Shown in pieces: positions 35,388 to 46,690 of a stretch of 64,000 nucleotides of DNA. The translations under genes were made by a program, and so were the position numbers. The notes beneath the pieces are model-generated. The model was not told where the DNA came from. It ran no database searches and saw only the letters and a program-made list of their open reading frames with translations. This DNA comes from Pomphorhynchus laevis (Eukaryota; Acanthocephala; Palaeacanthocephala; Echinorhynchida; Pomphorhynchidae). The stretch is from the NCBI GenBank assembly GCA_012934845.2, contig WNNJ02000050.1:157513-221512 (forward strand), written 5' to 3'. The first letter of the stretch is position 1; every line of letters starts with the position of its first letter.

Positions 35388-35863
35388 CTAAATAATAATT
35401 AAGAAAAAATTTAAGCAATATTTTCAAGATAAATTTTGATTAATTACGTTTTAAATTCTAATTTAAAATAAAACTAAATAATTTAAAATTATATTTCAAA
35501 ATTTATTTCTAAAACTTATTTCTTCGCTTCTATAATAATATATATATTTGAAATGGAAGAAGATTGTGGATTTAGTACATTCTATTGTGGAAATTGTTAT
35601 AAAAATCGCAATAACTTGATGATAATATAAAATTTGCAAAAAAAAACAGTTTTTTTAAAGCTATATTTTATTTGAAACATATTTGTTTAAGTAAATTATT
35701 TAATTTTAAGTTATTTATATATTTTTTCTTGTTTATCATATATGTTCATTGACCCCAAATATTAGCGGGCCAAATAAATACTGTAAAGGAATTTTTATTT
35801 GAAATAGCATACCTTGTATATATCACTCAAATAATTGATGGATCTACAGGTATAATTTTTCAG

Positions 35864-36145
35864 CAAACCTTGACATTCAAAATTAGACATGATCCTAACG
35901 ATAATATTAGCAGCGATAGCGAGGCGGATAAATTTCTCGATTGTGATAATAATAGTTGTCCTGGTGTTCATCAGCGTGCAACTCAAACGGCTGTGGAAAG
36001 TAACTACCAGACAACGAAAGCATTGCCACAAGTGGATCTTTGTAGTGTAATGGTAAGACTAACGAATATTGATCAAGAACTTGCACAATTAGATACTAAT
36101 CGCCGGTCACCGCTGGATCGGAATTGGATGCATCAAAATGAAGGG
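35864..36145 (+). CDS. Unrecognised host exon, 94 codons, with TQT motif
   Basis: It is open and phase 0 at both ends, between acceptor ATAATTTTTCAG and donor AAGGG|GTATGC. It encodes QTLTFKIRHDPNDNISSDSE, ADKFLDCDNNSCPGVHQRAT and QTAVESNYQTTKALPQVDLC, then SVMVRLTNIDQELAQLDTNR and RSPLDRNWMHQNEG. It is acidic, then carries RATQTAV (a TQT core of the kind bound by dynein light chain LC8) and a short helical segment. Codon-like composition and clean splice sites argue for a real internal exon. Its upstream exon would lie inside the minus-strand UFSP2 gene. Family not recognised. Confidence 0.5.
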
Positions 36146-38065
36146 GTATGCGTTTTTAAATACAAATCAGTGTTTATTTAAGTGCTTAGTTAGAGTCTAC
36201 GATGACTTTAAATTAAAAATTAAGTTCATTCTCAAAATATAAAGATAAGTTTGATCTTCTACAATTTTGTTTATACATTTTTGAGACAAGGATAATGTAG
36301 GTCAATTATAATACACAACGAATATATCCGTGAATTTAATTGGATTTAAATATTTTTATAATATATATTCTTATTCGTAGTTTTGTTACATTTATAGTAA
36401 CGACGAAACGTGTTAAAAGCAGTTATATAACAAAGATTTGCAATTACCGAAAGCTCTTATTTGTAATTATGGAATTATTAAAAGCATTGAACATTCTTGA
36501 AGTTCAATGAGGAATAGTGGCCAAAGCATGATAACTTAGCAGTTATTTCTGATGACTTTTATTCTTTATTCCAATACATTGTCTATTATTTATTAGTCAA
36601 TTCATAAAAATTGGCTTTTATTTTAGATTTCAGTTTTAAATTTTAAGAAATTTTATTATTTTTAACTTATTATTTTCACATCTTTGTGTATTTAATAACA
36701 AAATTACAAATATTGTTTGTTAATTTTTAATTTAATTCATTAATTCACAATTTTTATTCAATTCATATAAATTGACTTTTATTTTAAATTTTAATTTGAT
36801 ATGAATTATATAAAATTTTATATAACAATTATTTATAATTACTTAAAAAACTATAATAATTACTTAAGCGATTATAAAATCCTATATATGTAATCTTTTA
36901 TAAATATAAATTGTATAAAATCTTATATAATTATTTATTATTTATTTTTATCTTTATAACAAATATTTGCAATTACCGAAAGCTCTTGATATCACCTTAA
37001 GGAAATCGAATAATGCTTTATAAGAATACAAATTTATAACAAGAGATGAAATTAATATTTTTAATAAAAAATCATTGATGAACTTGATAAGTATCGAAAT
37101 TTGTAATCTTAAAAAATATATTTATGAAACATTTTACATTAAAAAAATATTTTTAAAAAAACTTTACATTTAAAAATGTTAAATGTACATTTTACATTTT
37201 CCTTCAAAAAATCGAAAACGTTTTTTATTTCCTGAAGATTTAAATATTTCGATAATCCTCAAAATGACACTTGTGTATTTTTTCCCTAGGGAAAAATCTG
37301 AAATTTCATTAATTCAAACACTTTCTCTGCACCATCACCAGGAACATTGTCTCTCCACATTTACAGAGATAAAGATTTAACTCTTTCCCTTGAATACCCA
37401 TCATAGCTATAGCTCTACATTTTTGTTAATTCCAGTGTGATTCTATATTTTGAGTATGAACCTGGGTTTTAGGATCCACAAAACTTAGTTGATGATCACA
37501 CATATCTGAATTAATACTGCTATATGCCGCCCACTCTTCGCTATAGATTATATACAATACTTTCTATTGTAATCAATAATATAAGTATTGTTCAGGTGAA
37601 GACAATCCCCATGCAACCATTGACACGAAAGGCGGAAGAAGGAGATACTTTTTTTGGCACTTCCATCTATATTTATCAGTGTTTATTAGATATCGTATCT
37701 ACCATAGAAATATTGCAAAAGTCGCATACCATCAAACTTTTCAAAACTGTTTTGTATCCGAGACGAGATTTTTCTTCAGTACTCTTTAAAGATAATCCTC
37801 TTTCAATTTCTGTTAAAGTACAAAAATCTTTACATAGTGCATAGTTAACGCACAATATCCAAACACATAAATCCATACAATGTATACACAGATTGATTGC
37901 TCTCAATAGCTTGAGACCAAACTTATATATACAATGTAAAATATTTACACAAGGAAAATATATCCGTGAGTTTAATTTAATACACCTAAATAATCAGTAA
38001 CTAGAATTTGTTTCGACTCATAACATAATAAACATGTTGAATATACCTTATCTTCAGTGTGTAGC
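36146..38065. other. AT-rich region with repeat Y copy; no gene recognised
   Basis: It contains the family Y copy at 36,500-36,940. The ORFs at 37,183-37,380 and 37,524-37,844 have ordinary AT-driven composition and no recognisable motif, so they are left out as genes. Confidence 0.4.
36500..36940 (+). repeat. Dispersed repeat family Y, copy 3, with tail shared with repeat X
   Basis: The 5' half has the diverged ACTTAGCAGTTATTTCTGAT / GACTTTTATTCTTTATTCCA core and the TTAGTCAATTCATAAAAA tail. The 3' half (CACATCTTTGTGTATTTAAT, TTACAAATATTGTTTGT, and TAACAATTATTTATAATTAC to TCCTATATATGTAATCTTTT) is nearly identical to 47,980-48,510 inside the right copy of repeat X. Confidence 0.65.
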
Positions 38066-38495
38066 AACCACGAAAGAATCGACAAAGCGATACTTTGTAC
38101 CGTTTCGTCATAATTTTGACTTATCCGTAACGGGTACCTTCCATTGCTGGATGCAGAGGATGAGCGACCGACGACAAGTCAAAACATTATTGGAACTAAA
38201 TAATGTCTAACAATATTAGTATTGCAATCATAATAGGCTTGGCTTCACCAGAAAGAATCATCAGCAAATAACACTGGCTAATGCCGGCGCAGTCTCTTCC
38301 ATCTTCGTGAATAGTAAAATTTTATGAGAAATGAGAGGATTCCGTGGAAAGTTGTTTATCATCAGTTTCGCAAATACGAAAGAATCGACAAAGCGATACC
38401 CTGTATCATTTCGTCATCAGTTTGACTTACCAGTGACGGGTACCTCCCACTGCCGAACGCAGAGGAGGGCCGGCAGACTGCACAAGTCAAAATAC
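38066..38495 (+). repeat. Duplicated ~120-bp segment (38,066-38,190 / 38,368-38,495)
   Basis: ACGAAAGAATCGACAAAGCG, TTTCGTCAT, TTTGACTTA and ACGGGTACCT, followed by a CAGAGGA block, occur in both, at about 80% identity. The 66-residue frame at 38,331-38,531 runs over the second copy and looks like coding derived from a repeat rather than a gene. Confidence 0.6.
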
Positions 38496-38531
38496 CCTCT
38501 ACATCCAGTAATGAAAAATAGTTGTCAGTGA

Positions 38532-39113
38532 TGAGTCAAAAACGATGACGAAGCGGAACTAGTTATCGTTTTGATAATATTTTTATTTGTGTATTTCTTT
38601 CTTGGAAAATAACTTGAAATTTGATATATCCAATAAAATATTTCTGACGATGAAATATTTGTTAAGTCGAAATATTGAAAATAAATTCAATTTGCTGGGT
38701 GTGATGATGACCTTTCACTTCAATTGTATTTCTTTAGCTACAAAATTTATATAAATTAGCGAATTCAAATTGCAACTTAATTTATAAAGAAATTTTCTAA
38801 TACAAATGTTTATCTCAATAAGTATTTGTTTAACTAAAGCATTTATATAATTTAGTGAATCCAAATTAAAGTTAACTAAATAAAATGATTTTTTAAATAA
38901 TGTAATCGTTAATCTCTTAAAGCTACATTCACAAAACATTTTTACCTAATTATACTTCAAATTACGAAAATGCTTTAATGAAGTAAATAAAGGAGATTTA
39001 TTAATTATTAATTTATTTTAATAAAATAAAATAATTTAATTTATTATTATTAATTAATTTATTATTTATTAATTATTTAAGTAATTCTAAAATAAATGTT
39101 GCTTAATCGACTA
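38532..39113. other. AT-rich spacer, nothing recognised
   Basis: Low complexity with ATTAATTTATTA runs near 39,000. No coding was seen. Confidence 0.4.
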
Positions 39114-39347
39114 TTAACAAATTGTCTTAAATACAAAGGAATAATCAACACATTGGAATGAATCATCTTCAGGTAAATGTTTAATATATTGTTGCTTAAG
39201 GAAGCAAAACGTACCCTTGAAAGATGCTGGTATGTTCCAAGAACCAATCAATCGAAACACGAAATTTCCCACGACATTTGATGTATCAGCTATAAATGAG
39301 TACTGCTTATTATTGGTGTTTGGCATATCTATTGGTGATACAGACAT
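39114..39347 (-). CDS. Unrecognised 77-residue ORF
   Basis: The frame MSVSPIDMPNTNNKQYSFIA, DTSNVVGNFVFRLIGSWNIP, ASFKGTFCFLKQQYIKHLPE, then DDSFQCVDYSFVFKTIC-stop has a protein-like composition and is open from an ATG. No splice-flanked structure or family is evident. It may be a small exon, a repeat-derived frame or chance. Confidence 0.25.
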   Translation of the reverse strand: MSVSPIDMPNTNNKQYSFIADTSNVVGNFVFRLIGSWNIPASFKGTFCFLKQQYIKHLPEDDSFQCVDYSFVFKTIC

Positions 39348-39676
39348 TTATTTGGATGATTTGCTATTAATAGCAGCAATCAACATGCAGCAATAACCTG
39401 ATGCTAAAAACATAAATCTAGCATAAATCACGTGAATGGCAGTTACAGAAACAAAAGCAGCAAAGCTAGCAGCAATAATGCAGATAGGAAGAGATAAAAT
39501 TGTGGTGTTTCACTGAACGCTAAATGTGGCAAGGAAATTGCACAGATTTTGAACTGGAAAAGATTGAGGATTAATAACAGTAACATATTTTGACAAAAGT
39601 AAACGAGAATCAGTGAAATCAGTTAAATAACTAAAATTAAATAAATTAATTTGAGAATTATTGAAAAAACTAATCA

Positions 39677-40591
39677 TTGAAAAACATCATTGGAAAAACT
39701 AATTTAAGAAACGGTGAAAATTGCTTTCTAAATTGGATTCAGGCATTTGGTTATAATTATCAACCGATAAAAACAAATGCTCGGCAATTTGAAAATTTCT
39801 TCAAGCTTTTCAAAATATATTTCATTTTACAAATGAAATATAAAAAACTCTCTAAACTCCTTAAACGTGTTGTTCTCAAGCAAGTTAATGCATATGTATT
39901 TTCCTCCAACTTATTCCCTCAATTCCAAACTGCTTTTCGCTCTAATTACTCTACTGAAATTGCCTGTCTTAAAGTTTATAACGACTTACTCATATCGCGC
40001 GATCATAAATTATGTAGTGTCATAGTTTCTCTTGATCTATCGTCTGCTTTTGACATCGTCAATCACTCGATTCTTCTCCATCGCCTTCGTCATGAATGTG
40101 GCTTCTCTTTACCCACTGTATCATTGTTTTCTTCATATCTATCAAACCGTACTTTTCGCGTTTGTTCTAACTCGTCTCTCTCCCATCCTTCGTCCATCCT
40201 GTCCGGTGTTCTACAAGGCTCAGTATTAAGCCCATTGCTTTTCTCTCTTCTTCTCGGTGATTTGTCCTCTATTTCACATACATGTAACTTCCATGTTATG
40301 CAATATGCTTATGACAATATCATCTATGATCATGCACCTGCTTACCGTATTCATAATCTTAGTGTTTCTGCTTCCAACTGTCTTGCCTCAATTTTCAATC
40401 ATCTTTCTTCTCTTCATCCTTCACTCCATCCTAATAAATCCAAAATAATGTGGTTCCTTCATCGACGCCCAAGCTTAGAACCTCCCTCTGTATCACTAAA
40501 TTCTACAATTCTTCCTATCGTTGACAATCTCGTTTTCCTAGACTTCCATTTTGACAACAGACTTTCACTTAAACATTTCGTTATAGATTAA
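39677..40591 (+). pseudogene. LINE A RT open frame (304 codons), catalytic box mutated
   Basis: The longest open LINE frame in the window. Its first about 50 codons (39,677-39,837) precede the LINE homology and are probably host flank read through. The rest holds the RT fingers and palm. Motif A is LDLSSAFDIV, motif B GVLQGSVLSPLLFS, and motif C reads AYDN instead of ADD. The Asp pair needed for polymerisation is therefore incomplete. The frame ends at 40,591, where the thumb continues in another frame. Confidence 0.75.
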
Positions 40592-41160
40592 GTACGCTCA
40601 TCTACCCTGATCTCCGCAACCTCCGTCAAATTCGTAAATTCATCGATTTCCCTTCATGTATGACTCTTATATCTTTTCTCATTTTATCGACTTGATTACT
40701 GTTTGAGTCTATTTTCCAACTCACCTAAATTCACTCTTTTTCCTTTACAAAGCATCATCAACGCAGCCGTAAGAGTTCTCCTCCGTCTTCGTCGTTTTGA
40801 TCATACATCCCACCATCTTGTTTATCTCGATTTGCCTACCGTTTATTGTCGTGTTCAAATTCGTCTTCTTATCATTGCTTTTCGCCTTATAACTTTTCAT
40901 ACCCCTTCATTTCTCAACCTTCCTTTTCTCAACAATTCTCGTTCTGCTCACTGATCCTTGCGTTCCCGTAATTCCCTCATTTTACATGCCTCAAACTACT
41001 CTATCTCTTTTGGCTTCCGCTCCTTCGTTGTGGCTGCTCTTCTCTCGTGCAATCATCTGCCCATTCATATCCACCAATCTACATCAATACCGTGCTTCAA
41101 ACGCCAAATTCGATCCCATTTAAACAACAACAATTTCTTGACAAGAAAATAATAATAATA
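39838..41160 (+). mobile_element. LINE family A, copy 3, 5'-truncated RT half
   Basis: This is the best preserved RT of family A. KKLSKLLKRVVLKQVNAYVF and FPQFQTAFRSNYSTEIACLK (palm entry) are followed by VIVSLDLSSAFDIVNHSILL (motif A region). SGVLQGSVLSPLLFSLLLGD is motif B, and MQYAYDN stands where the catalytic YADD box should be, so the active site is lost. The post-RT part continues in other frames (40,703-41,152, LRRFDHTSHHLVYLDLP, FGFRSFVVAALLS). The 3' end has AAGAAAATAATAATAATATA, a short AAT repeat like that at CR1/L2-group LINE ends. It abuts the RTE LINE tail-to-tail. Confidence 0.85.
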
Positions 41161-42181
41161 TACAAGATTTTTCCTGTCAACAGCTGGTCCGGGTGTCGCG
41201 TCGTGAAGGCAGTGCACGAACCAAGGCGGTCTTCGGCCAGTTTTGAGATTTAATCTCTCCACCGGTATCGAGGTCTCTTTCTAGAGAGTCCGGCCTGGAA
41301 AACCCTCCTAGGAAGGCAATCCCTAGACATCCTCAGGACGTGTCCTAGCCATCTCAGCTGACTTTCTTCGATGTGGAGAAGCAGCGACTTTACTCCGAGT
41401 CCATCCCGGATGACCAAATTCCTAACCTTAGCTCTAAGGCTAAGATCGGCCAAACCGCCAAGGAACCTCATTTCGGTCACCTGTATCAAAAATATTATAC
41501 TTTCGATCATTACCATAGGTTAAGATAAAAATGAAGATTATGTGGTAAACCGAAAGCTTCGCCCGAAAACTCTTCTCCCGATTCACCACGACAAAAATGT
41601 ACAAATAACGCATTGCTGTGTTAGCTGCACAAATCCGCTTCTCAATCTCCTTGATGTTACTGCCGTCCCTCGAGAACAATAACTTAAGATACTTGAAATC
41701 ATCCACATCAGGATGAACATTTTCCCTAATCCGGATTGATATTGGCACCTGAATCGAGAAGAACACGTAGATATAGTCTTGGATGTACTAACCAACATCT
41801 CTGCCGCTTAGCATTTCAGTGTGAATCGATCAAGTAGGCATTGTAAGTCATCAGGACAAGAAGCCAACAAAACAACGTCATCTGCAAAAAGCAGAGATGG
41901 TATCCTGATGGAACCGAACTGAAGAACGACATCCGTTGGAGCAGCCCGTCTCAAAATTGTGTCCATGTAAACAAGGAACAAAAGTGGAGACAAAAGAAAA
42001 CCCTAACGAAGCCCAACGTCTACTGGAAATGATTCAGACTTCCTACCTAGAAAACGAACACAACTCATACTTTGTTCGTATAGAGAAGCCACTGCTACCC
42101 GAAGATAGTGTGGTACTCCATACTTTCTTAGTACCTATCACAACCTCTCTCGCGGAACTTGGTCGGTCGCCTTCTCCAAAT

Positions 42182-42664
42182 TTACAAAACACATGTAGAC
42201 CGGTTGAGCGAACTCCCAAGACCGTTCAAGGATAGGTGAGAGAGTAAAGAGCTGATCCGTAGTTCCACGACTGGACGAAAACTCCATTGTTCCTCTTGCA
42301 ACTGTCCCTCAACTATAGGCCGTATCCTTAACTCAAGAATTCTAGCAAATAGCTTACCAGTTTGGCTAAGAAGAGTGATGCCCAGATAATTGGAACACAC
42401 TCTTCGGTCACCTTTCTTAAAGATCGGTTCCACCACCCCAGTTCGCCACTCACTAGGAACCTTGCCCGACTTCAATGCAACATTGAAGCTCCGTGTTAGC
42501 CACTTTATACTAACAACGTCGAGAGCCTTTAAAGCTTCAGGTCGAATCTTGTCTACTCCAGAAGACTTGCAATTACGAAGTTTTTTAATAACAGTAATGA
42601 CCACTTCCAAAGAGATAAGCTCTTCCTTTAGTTCTAAAGGCTCTATTTCTAAAAGAAAAGGCAT
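42182..42664 (-). pseudogene. RTE LINE RT finger region
   Basis: Frame with VITVIKKLRNCKSSGVDKIR, PEALKALDVVSIKWLTRSFN, VALKSGKVPSEWRTGVVEPI and FKKGDRRVCSNYLGITLLSQ, then TGKLFARILELRIRPIVE. K(G)D...C.NY.GI.LL is RT motif 0-2 of RTE/Jockey LINEs. It is preceded by a broken linker and followed by the FADD palm in another frame. Confidence 0.75.
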
Positions 42665-43237
42665 ATCCGTCGGATTTAGGAGACTCCTAAAATGCTCTTT
42701 CCAACAACCAATAGTTTATTCAACGATAGTCAGCATAGATCCTCTCTTGTCATAGACAGTTTGAGGAGTTTTCTGCTTTCTAACACCAAGGTTCCTGATC
42801 GTCCTCCAGAACATCTTCGAAGCTAACCTATAATCAAGTTCTAAGTGCTATCTACACTTTCCCGAACAGGCTTATTCGCTTCGGTAACTGTCTGAGCTGA
42901 AGCTCTCTTTGCCCTTTGGTATTTGTCTACAACTTCCACTGATTTATAAGATAATGTTGCCTTATAAGCTAGCTTCTTCTGTTGGACAAAATCTCTAACT
43001 GTTGGTGTCTCTAAGCAGTTCGAGTATTTCCTCCGCGACAAGCACATAATGCCTTCGAGCCACAACTTTTAACAGTTGCTTTGGCAAACGAGGATCTGAA
43101 CATCTCCCATTCCTGATCAATGCTCTTCACCTCTTCTGGCAACCGAGAGAAGTCCTCCCGAATGTAGCCAGAAAAACGTTCATTAACAGAAACATCTGCT
43201 AGACGCTCCCAGTAGGTCCTCACACAACGTTTGGGTT

Positions 43238-43783
43238 TTACCCGGCTTGTTTTAGCATCCGATTCTGCCATCGAAGTTTACTAACTACAAGGTAGTGATC
43301 GATTGACAGATCAGCCCCTCTCTTCACACGTGTGTCCAGAATACAACGTCGCAGATCAGATGAAACGATTACAAAATCGATCATTGATATTTGCCTGAGA
43401 GAATCCGGATGCCATGTGCGTCTATGGATCTTCTTATGTTCAAATATGGTGCTGGTCATGCACAAATTGTTACGAGAACAACAGTGCAATAATTCAATAC
43501 CACTGCCATTCATTTCGGAAAGTCCGTTCCTCCACAATACTCTTTTCCAAGTGCTACTGTCGCCACTAGCATGAGTATTGGAGTCACACAATAGAACGGG
43601 GAAATCTCTAACAGAATCACTATCAAGAAGAGCATGAAGATCTTCCACGAAGGCTGCGTATGTCGAGATAATGTTGGAAGCATGCGCACACATAACAGTT
43701 ACCCTCTTTCCCTCTTTGACTAAACGTCTCAGGGACGCCAGCCTTTTGTTCGCTGGGTTAAACCTCTCTACCACGAACGACAA
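43238..43783 (-). pseudogene. RTE LINE endonuclease, C-terminal two thirds
   Basis: It contains LLCDSNTHASGDSSTWKRVL (equivalent of the GDFN catalytic strand, with Asp-Ser-Asn), NLCMTSTIFEHKKIHRRTWH, ISMIDFVIVSSDLRRCILDT and RGADLSIDHYLVVSKLRW. The last holds the catalytic Asp-His of APE-like nucleases. T-I/T-F..K..HR.TW and SDHHLV are typical of RTE-clade endonucleases. The frame is 181 codons long and joins the upstream part only through a frame change near 43,780. Confidence 0.75.
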
Positions 43784-44169
43784 CCAGGACTTGTAAGTAT
43801 CCCTACATCCACCTGTCGTCGCTTTCTGTTGATAACTCCCAAATAGTTATAGGTCCAACCTTGATCCAAAAGTTTAGTTCCAGTTCCAGAATAGTGAAGA
43901 GAATTCACTCTGACTATTTCTAGACCGAAGCGAACAATCTCTTCAACTAATTCTGGTTCCTTCCACGTCAGCGAGATGACATTCCACGTTCCTACATAAA
44001 GACTAGTCCGCTTTGGGTGTTGATGCCTCTTTCATTGTCTCCGTACAACTGCCTGGTTACACGGCACCCGATAATGAAAACTCCTCCGGTGAGTGGTGAG
44101 TTGACCATTGTTCTTCGCACTTGATTTATGTTTTGTAAATTTGTTGCTTGTCATTTTCATTGTCTTGCT

Positions 44170-44432
44170 TTGTTTGTTCGGCTATCTCCCGTTCCTGATA
44201 TCCTTTTATGATCCAACTTCGCTACTGTAAGAAAAAAGTTCTCCGAGATTCGTCCATTGTTCAATCTGCCGTTGGAGTCATCGGAGTGATTTCGTTTGTT
44301 CGGATATCTCTCATTCCCAATATCCTTTGATGATCCAACACTGCTACTATAAGGAAACAAGCCTCCATGACTCACTCCGCTTTTTCGTCCATTGTCCAAT
44401 CCGCCATTGGAGTCATAGGAGGGATTTGAGAT
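44170..44432 (-). repeat. Two ~120-bp tandem units upstream of the RTE LINE
   Basis: GTTCGGCTATCTCCCGTTCC... at 44,177 and GTTCGGATATCTCTCATTCC... at 44,299 share GATCCAAC, GCTACT-TAAG, TTCGTCCATTGTTCAATC and GCC-TTGGAGTCAT. As they lie directly 5' of the LINE on its strand, they may be promoter-bearing 5' UTR monomers of the kind some LINEs carry. Confidence 0.6.
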
Positions 44433-44560
44433 AGTCTATAAAAAGACTATTTCTACGGCTGATGCAAGCCGGCCTATAATTTAGCCGTTAATCGACTAAT
44501 GTCGAACATATGTTGCCTGGATCGCTCAGCGAAGAGGTTAATTGGCAAAAGGTGCCAGTT

Positions 44561-44920
44561 TAATACTTAATCGACTGGCACCTAGCGGCCCTTTTAAACA
44601 ACTTGACTAATTTATCAGTATGATTTTTTCTGTTTATGTCAGTTAATGGACTTGTATGCGTGTAGCTGGCACGCATTTGCCACGTTAAATAAATTATTAT
44701 TAATATCACTGTTTTTGTAGCATTCCCGCTCACACATAAAGTTACCGAGATGCTTGAAAACATGATAGTCGATAGGCGAGATGTTTGGTGAGTATGACCG
44801 ATGATGTAGTTTTGCAGTCCATTTCGTTCATCGTCTGAATATCGGTTTAACGACGTTTATCTTATTTACAACCGATAAACTTGAAATTAAAGTTATAAAT
44901 TAAAATAAAAGTATCGCATA
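44561..44920. other. Spacer, nothing recognised
   Basis: Moderately AT-rich. It could include the outer 5' UTR of the RTE LINE, but no boundary is visible. Confidence 0.35.
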
Positions 44921-45096
44921 ATTAGGAGAGAGAAGTTGTATTTATTGAAAATTCGAATGTTAGATAACATCTGTTATCATCAGGAAAATAAATATAAAAT
45001 TTTAAAATAATTTCCGTAAAATTTATTTCCTGATGATAACAGATGTTATCTAAAATTCGAATTTTCAATAAATACAACTTCTCACTTTATCCTAAT
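44921..45096. mobile_element. MITE-like palindrome, arms ~75 bp
   Basis: AATTAGGAGAGAGAAGTTGT, ATTTATTGAAAATTCGAATG and TAGATAACATCTGTTATCAT-CAGGAAA pair with TTTCCTGATGATAACAGATG, TTATCTAAAATTCGAATTTT and CAATAAATACAACTTCTCAC. The spacer is about 30 bp of AT, with no coding. Confidence 0.85.
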
Positions 45097-45429
45097 TATT
45101 ATCGTAAGAATAGGTGAACAATAAATTTATAATAAAATAAAAGCCCTACTTTTATTATTAAAAATAATAATTAAAAAAGAATTTTCCCTATGTTGGTAAG
45201 TAAGAATTCAAATCAAATGTTGCATATTGCATTTTATATTTAAGCTGACATTCTTTAATAAAACAAATTCTAATTTTCGAAGAAATAAAAACATTCTTCG
45301 AAAATGGTTTTACCAATCAATTTTAGACCGCAATTCAATAAATTATAAAATTTAAATTTAAAAAATTAAATTCAAAGAAATTATACAGAATGGAATGAAT
45401 TTAACGTACGGAACAAGCTTGTATAAGCT
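45097..45429. other. AT-rich spacer, nothing recognised
   Basis: Low complexity. No repeat arm or coding was seen. Confidence 0.4.
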
Positions 45430-45720
45430 TGACCCCGCTGCAATGTTGGGTAGAGGAGTTAGGGGCCGAAACCTGATAGCATAGCAGTTCCTCCTGATGA
45501 CCTCTAATCCTTATTCTGATACAACGTCTGTTATTTATTAGTCAATTCATAAAAATGACGTTTATTTTAAATTTCAATTTTTTTAACTTGATTTAAATTA
45601 TAGAAAATCTAAAAACAATTATTAATTTTATTATTTAATTATTAAATTTTGATTTAGCATTATTATGTTTTGTTTATTTTATCATTATATTAAATACGTA
45701 GACTCAGTTAGCTGATTTGA
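45430..45720 (+). repeat. Dispersed repeat family Y, copy 4 (+)
   Basis: GACCCCGCTGCAATGTTGGG, TAGAGGAGTTAGGGGCCGAA, ACCTGATAGCATAGCAGTTC, CTCCTGATGACCTCTAATCC and the AT tail to GTAGACTCAGTTAGCTGATT match 53,340-53,640 at roughly 90% over about 290 bp. Confidence 0.8.
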
Positions 45721-45732
45721 TTTAGAATATGA

Positions 45733-46003
45733 ATGATATGCTCCGAGGATGTGCAGCTTTGAACGAGGCTGAAGCATACTCTCCAGTATATTGACTCATA
45801 GATGACATCACACTTGAAGATCTTTTGGATACGTGACCGATCAGGCCTAAGATGTCATCTAATGTCATCTCAGTGTTCACGGCTGCCACCAAGTAAATTA
45901 ACGATGAACCTCAAGAGCAAATCGCAGTTGAACTGCTAGCTTCACCGCTACCAGTCTCTCCGGATATTGCACCCCCAAAGGTGATATTTAATCCAAAGAG
46001 TTA
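45733..46003 (+). pseudogene. Decayed coding remnant, unrecognised
   Basis: A single frame (MNDMLRGCAALNEAEAYSPV, LIDDITLEDLLDT, PIRPKMSSNVISVFTAATK, INDEPQEQIAVELLASPLPV, SPDIAPPKVIFNPKS) stays protein-like over 270 nt but is cut by three stops. Composition is acidic and Pro/Ser-rich. It sits between a family Y copy and repeat X. No family recognised. Confidence 0.3.
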
Positions 46004-46127
46004 AAGTATATGATTACGACAATAGGATTTTTGGATAGACTCTTGGATAGATACACTAGCGAAAATATCTACGTTCAAAATATGTTACTAATGTTCGAAA
46101 AAAATTCCTTGTCTTACCGAAGATTCG

Positions 46128-46690
46128 AAAACAGCATAATTTATAGTTAATGAGATTGATTTAATCCGGTCTAAGTTGGGTTTGTCGTTACCCAGCATAA
46201 TTTGTTGTTCATGGGATGGCTAAAGTCCTGTCCACGTTAGGATTGTCGTTACCCAGCGTAATTAGTAGTTCATGGGATTGATAGAAGCCTGTCTAAGTTG
46301 GGTTTGTCGTTACCCAGCATTATTTGTAGATTATGAGATTGCTAAAAGCCTAAGTTGGATTTGTAGTTATCTAGCATAATTTGTAGTTCGTGGGATTGTA
46401 AAAAGCTTAACTTGTGCTTGTCCTTATTCATCATAATTTGTTGTTCATGGGATAGCTAAAAGCCTAAGTTGTGCTTGTCGTTACTCAGCATAATTTGTAG
46501 TTCATGGGAGTACTAAAATTCTGTATAAATTGGGTTTATCGTTACCCAGCATAATTTTTTGTTCATGGGATTGCGAAAAGTCTAAGTTGCCTATGTCGTT
46601 ACCCAGCATAATTTGTAGTGCATGGGATTGCAAAAAGCTTAAATTGGGTTTGTCGTTACCTAGCATAATTTGTAGTTCATACAATCGCTA
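46128..46690 (-). repeat. Tandem array of 57/61-bp units, ~10 copies, in repeat X right copy
   Basis: Reverse orientation of the 19.16-20.52 kb array, with the same core (GTCGTTACCCAGCATAATTT, GTAGTTCATGGGAT). The 60-residue frame over it differs from the left array's frame by a single residue, which shows how close the two copies are at this end. Confidence 0.9.

Larger units (their letters stand above)
41165..44560 (-). mobile_element. RTE-type LINE (family D), decayed, nearly full length
   Basis: On the minus strand the order is an endonuclease start near 44,005 (LYVGTWNVISLTWKEPELVE), then the endonuclease body, ending at 43,238. The RT entry follows at 42,664-42,182 (LRNCKSSGVDKIRPEALKAL, WRTGVVEPIFKKGDRRVCSN), then FADD at 41,993-41,808 (IPSLLFADDVVLLASCPDDL). 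The connection is at 41,766-41,440 (FKYLKLLFSRDGSNIKEIEK) and the C-terminal domain at 41,516-41,250 (RWLGHVLRMSRDCLPRRVFQ). This architecture, an APE endonuclease and RT in one ORF with the WLGHV..M tail, is that of the RTE/BovB clade. Several frameshifts and stops are present. FADD is intact. GC content is higher than the flanks. Confidence 0.85.

Noticed and set aside
37183-37906. Several 65-106 codon ORFs on both strands
   Set aside because: They overlap one another in different frames, lie in AT-rich DNA, and show neither splice context nor conserved motifs.
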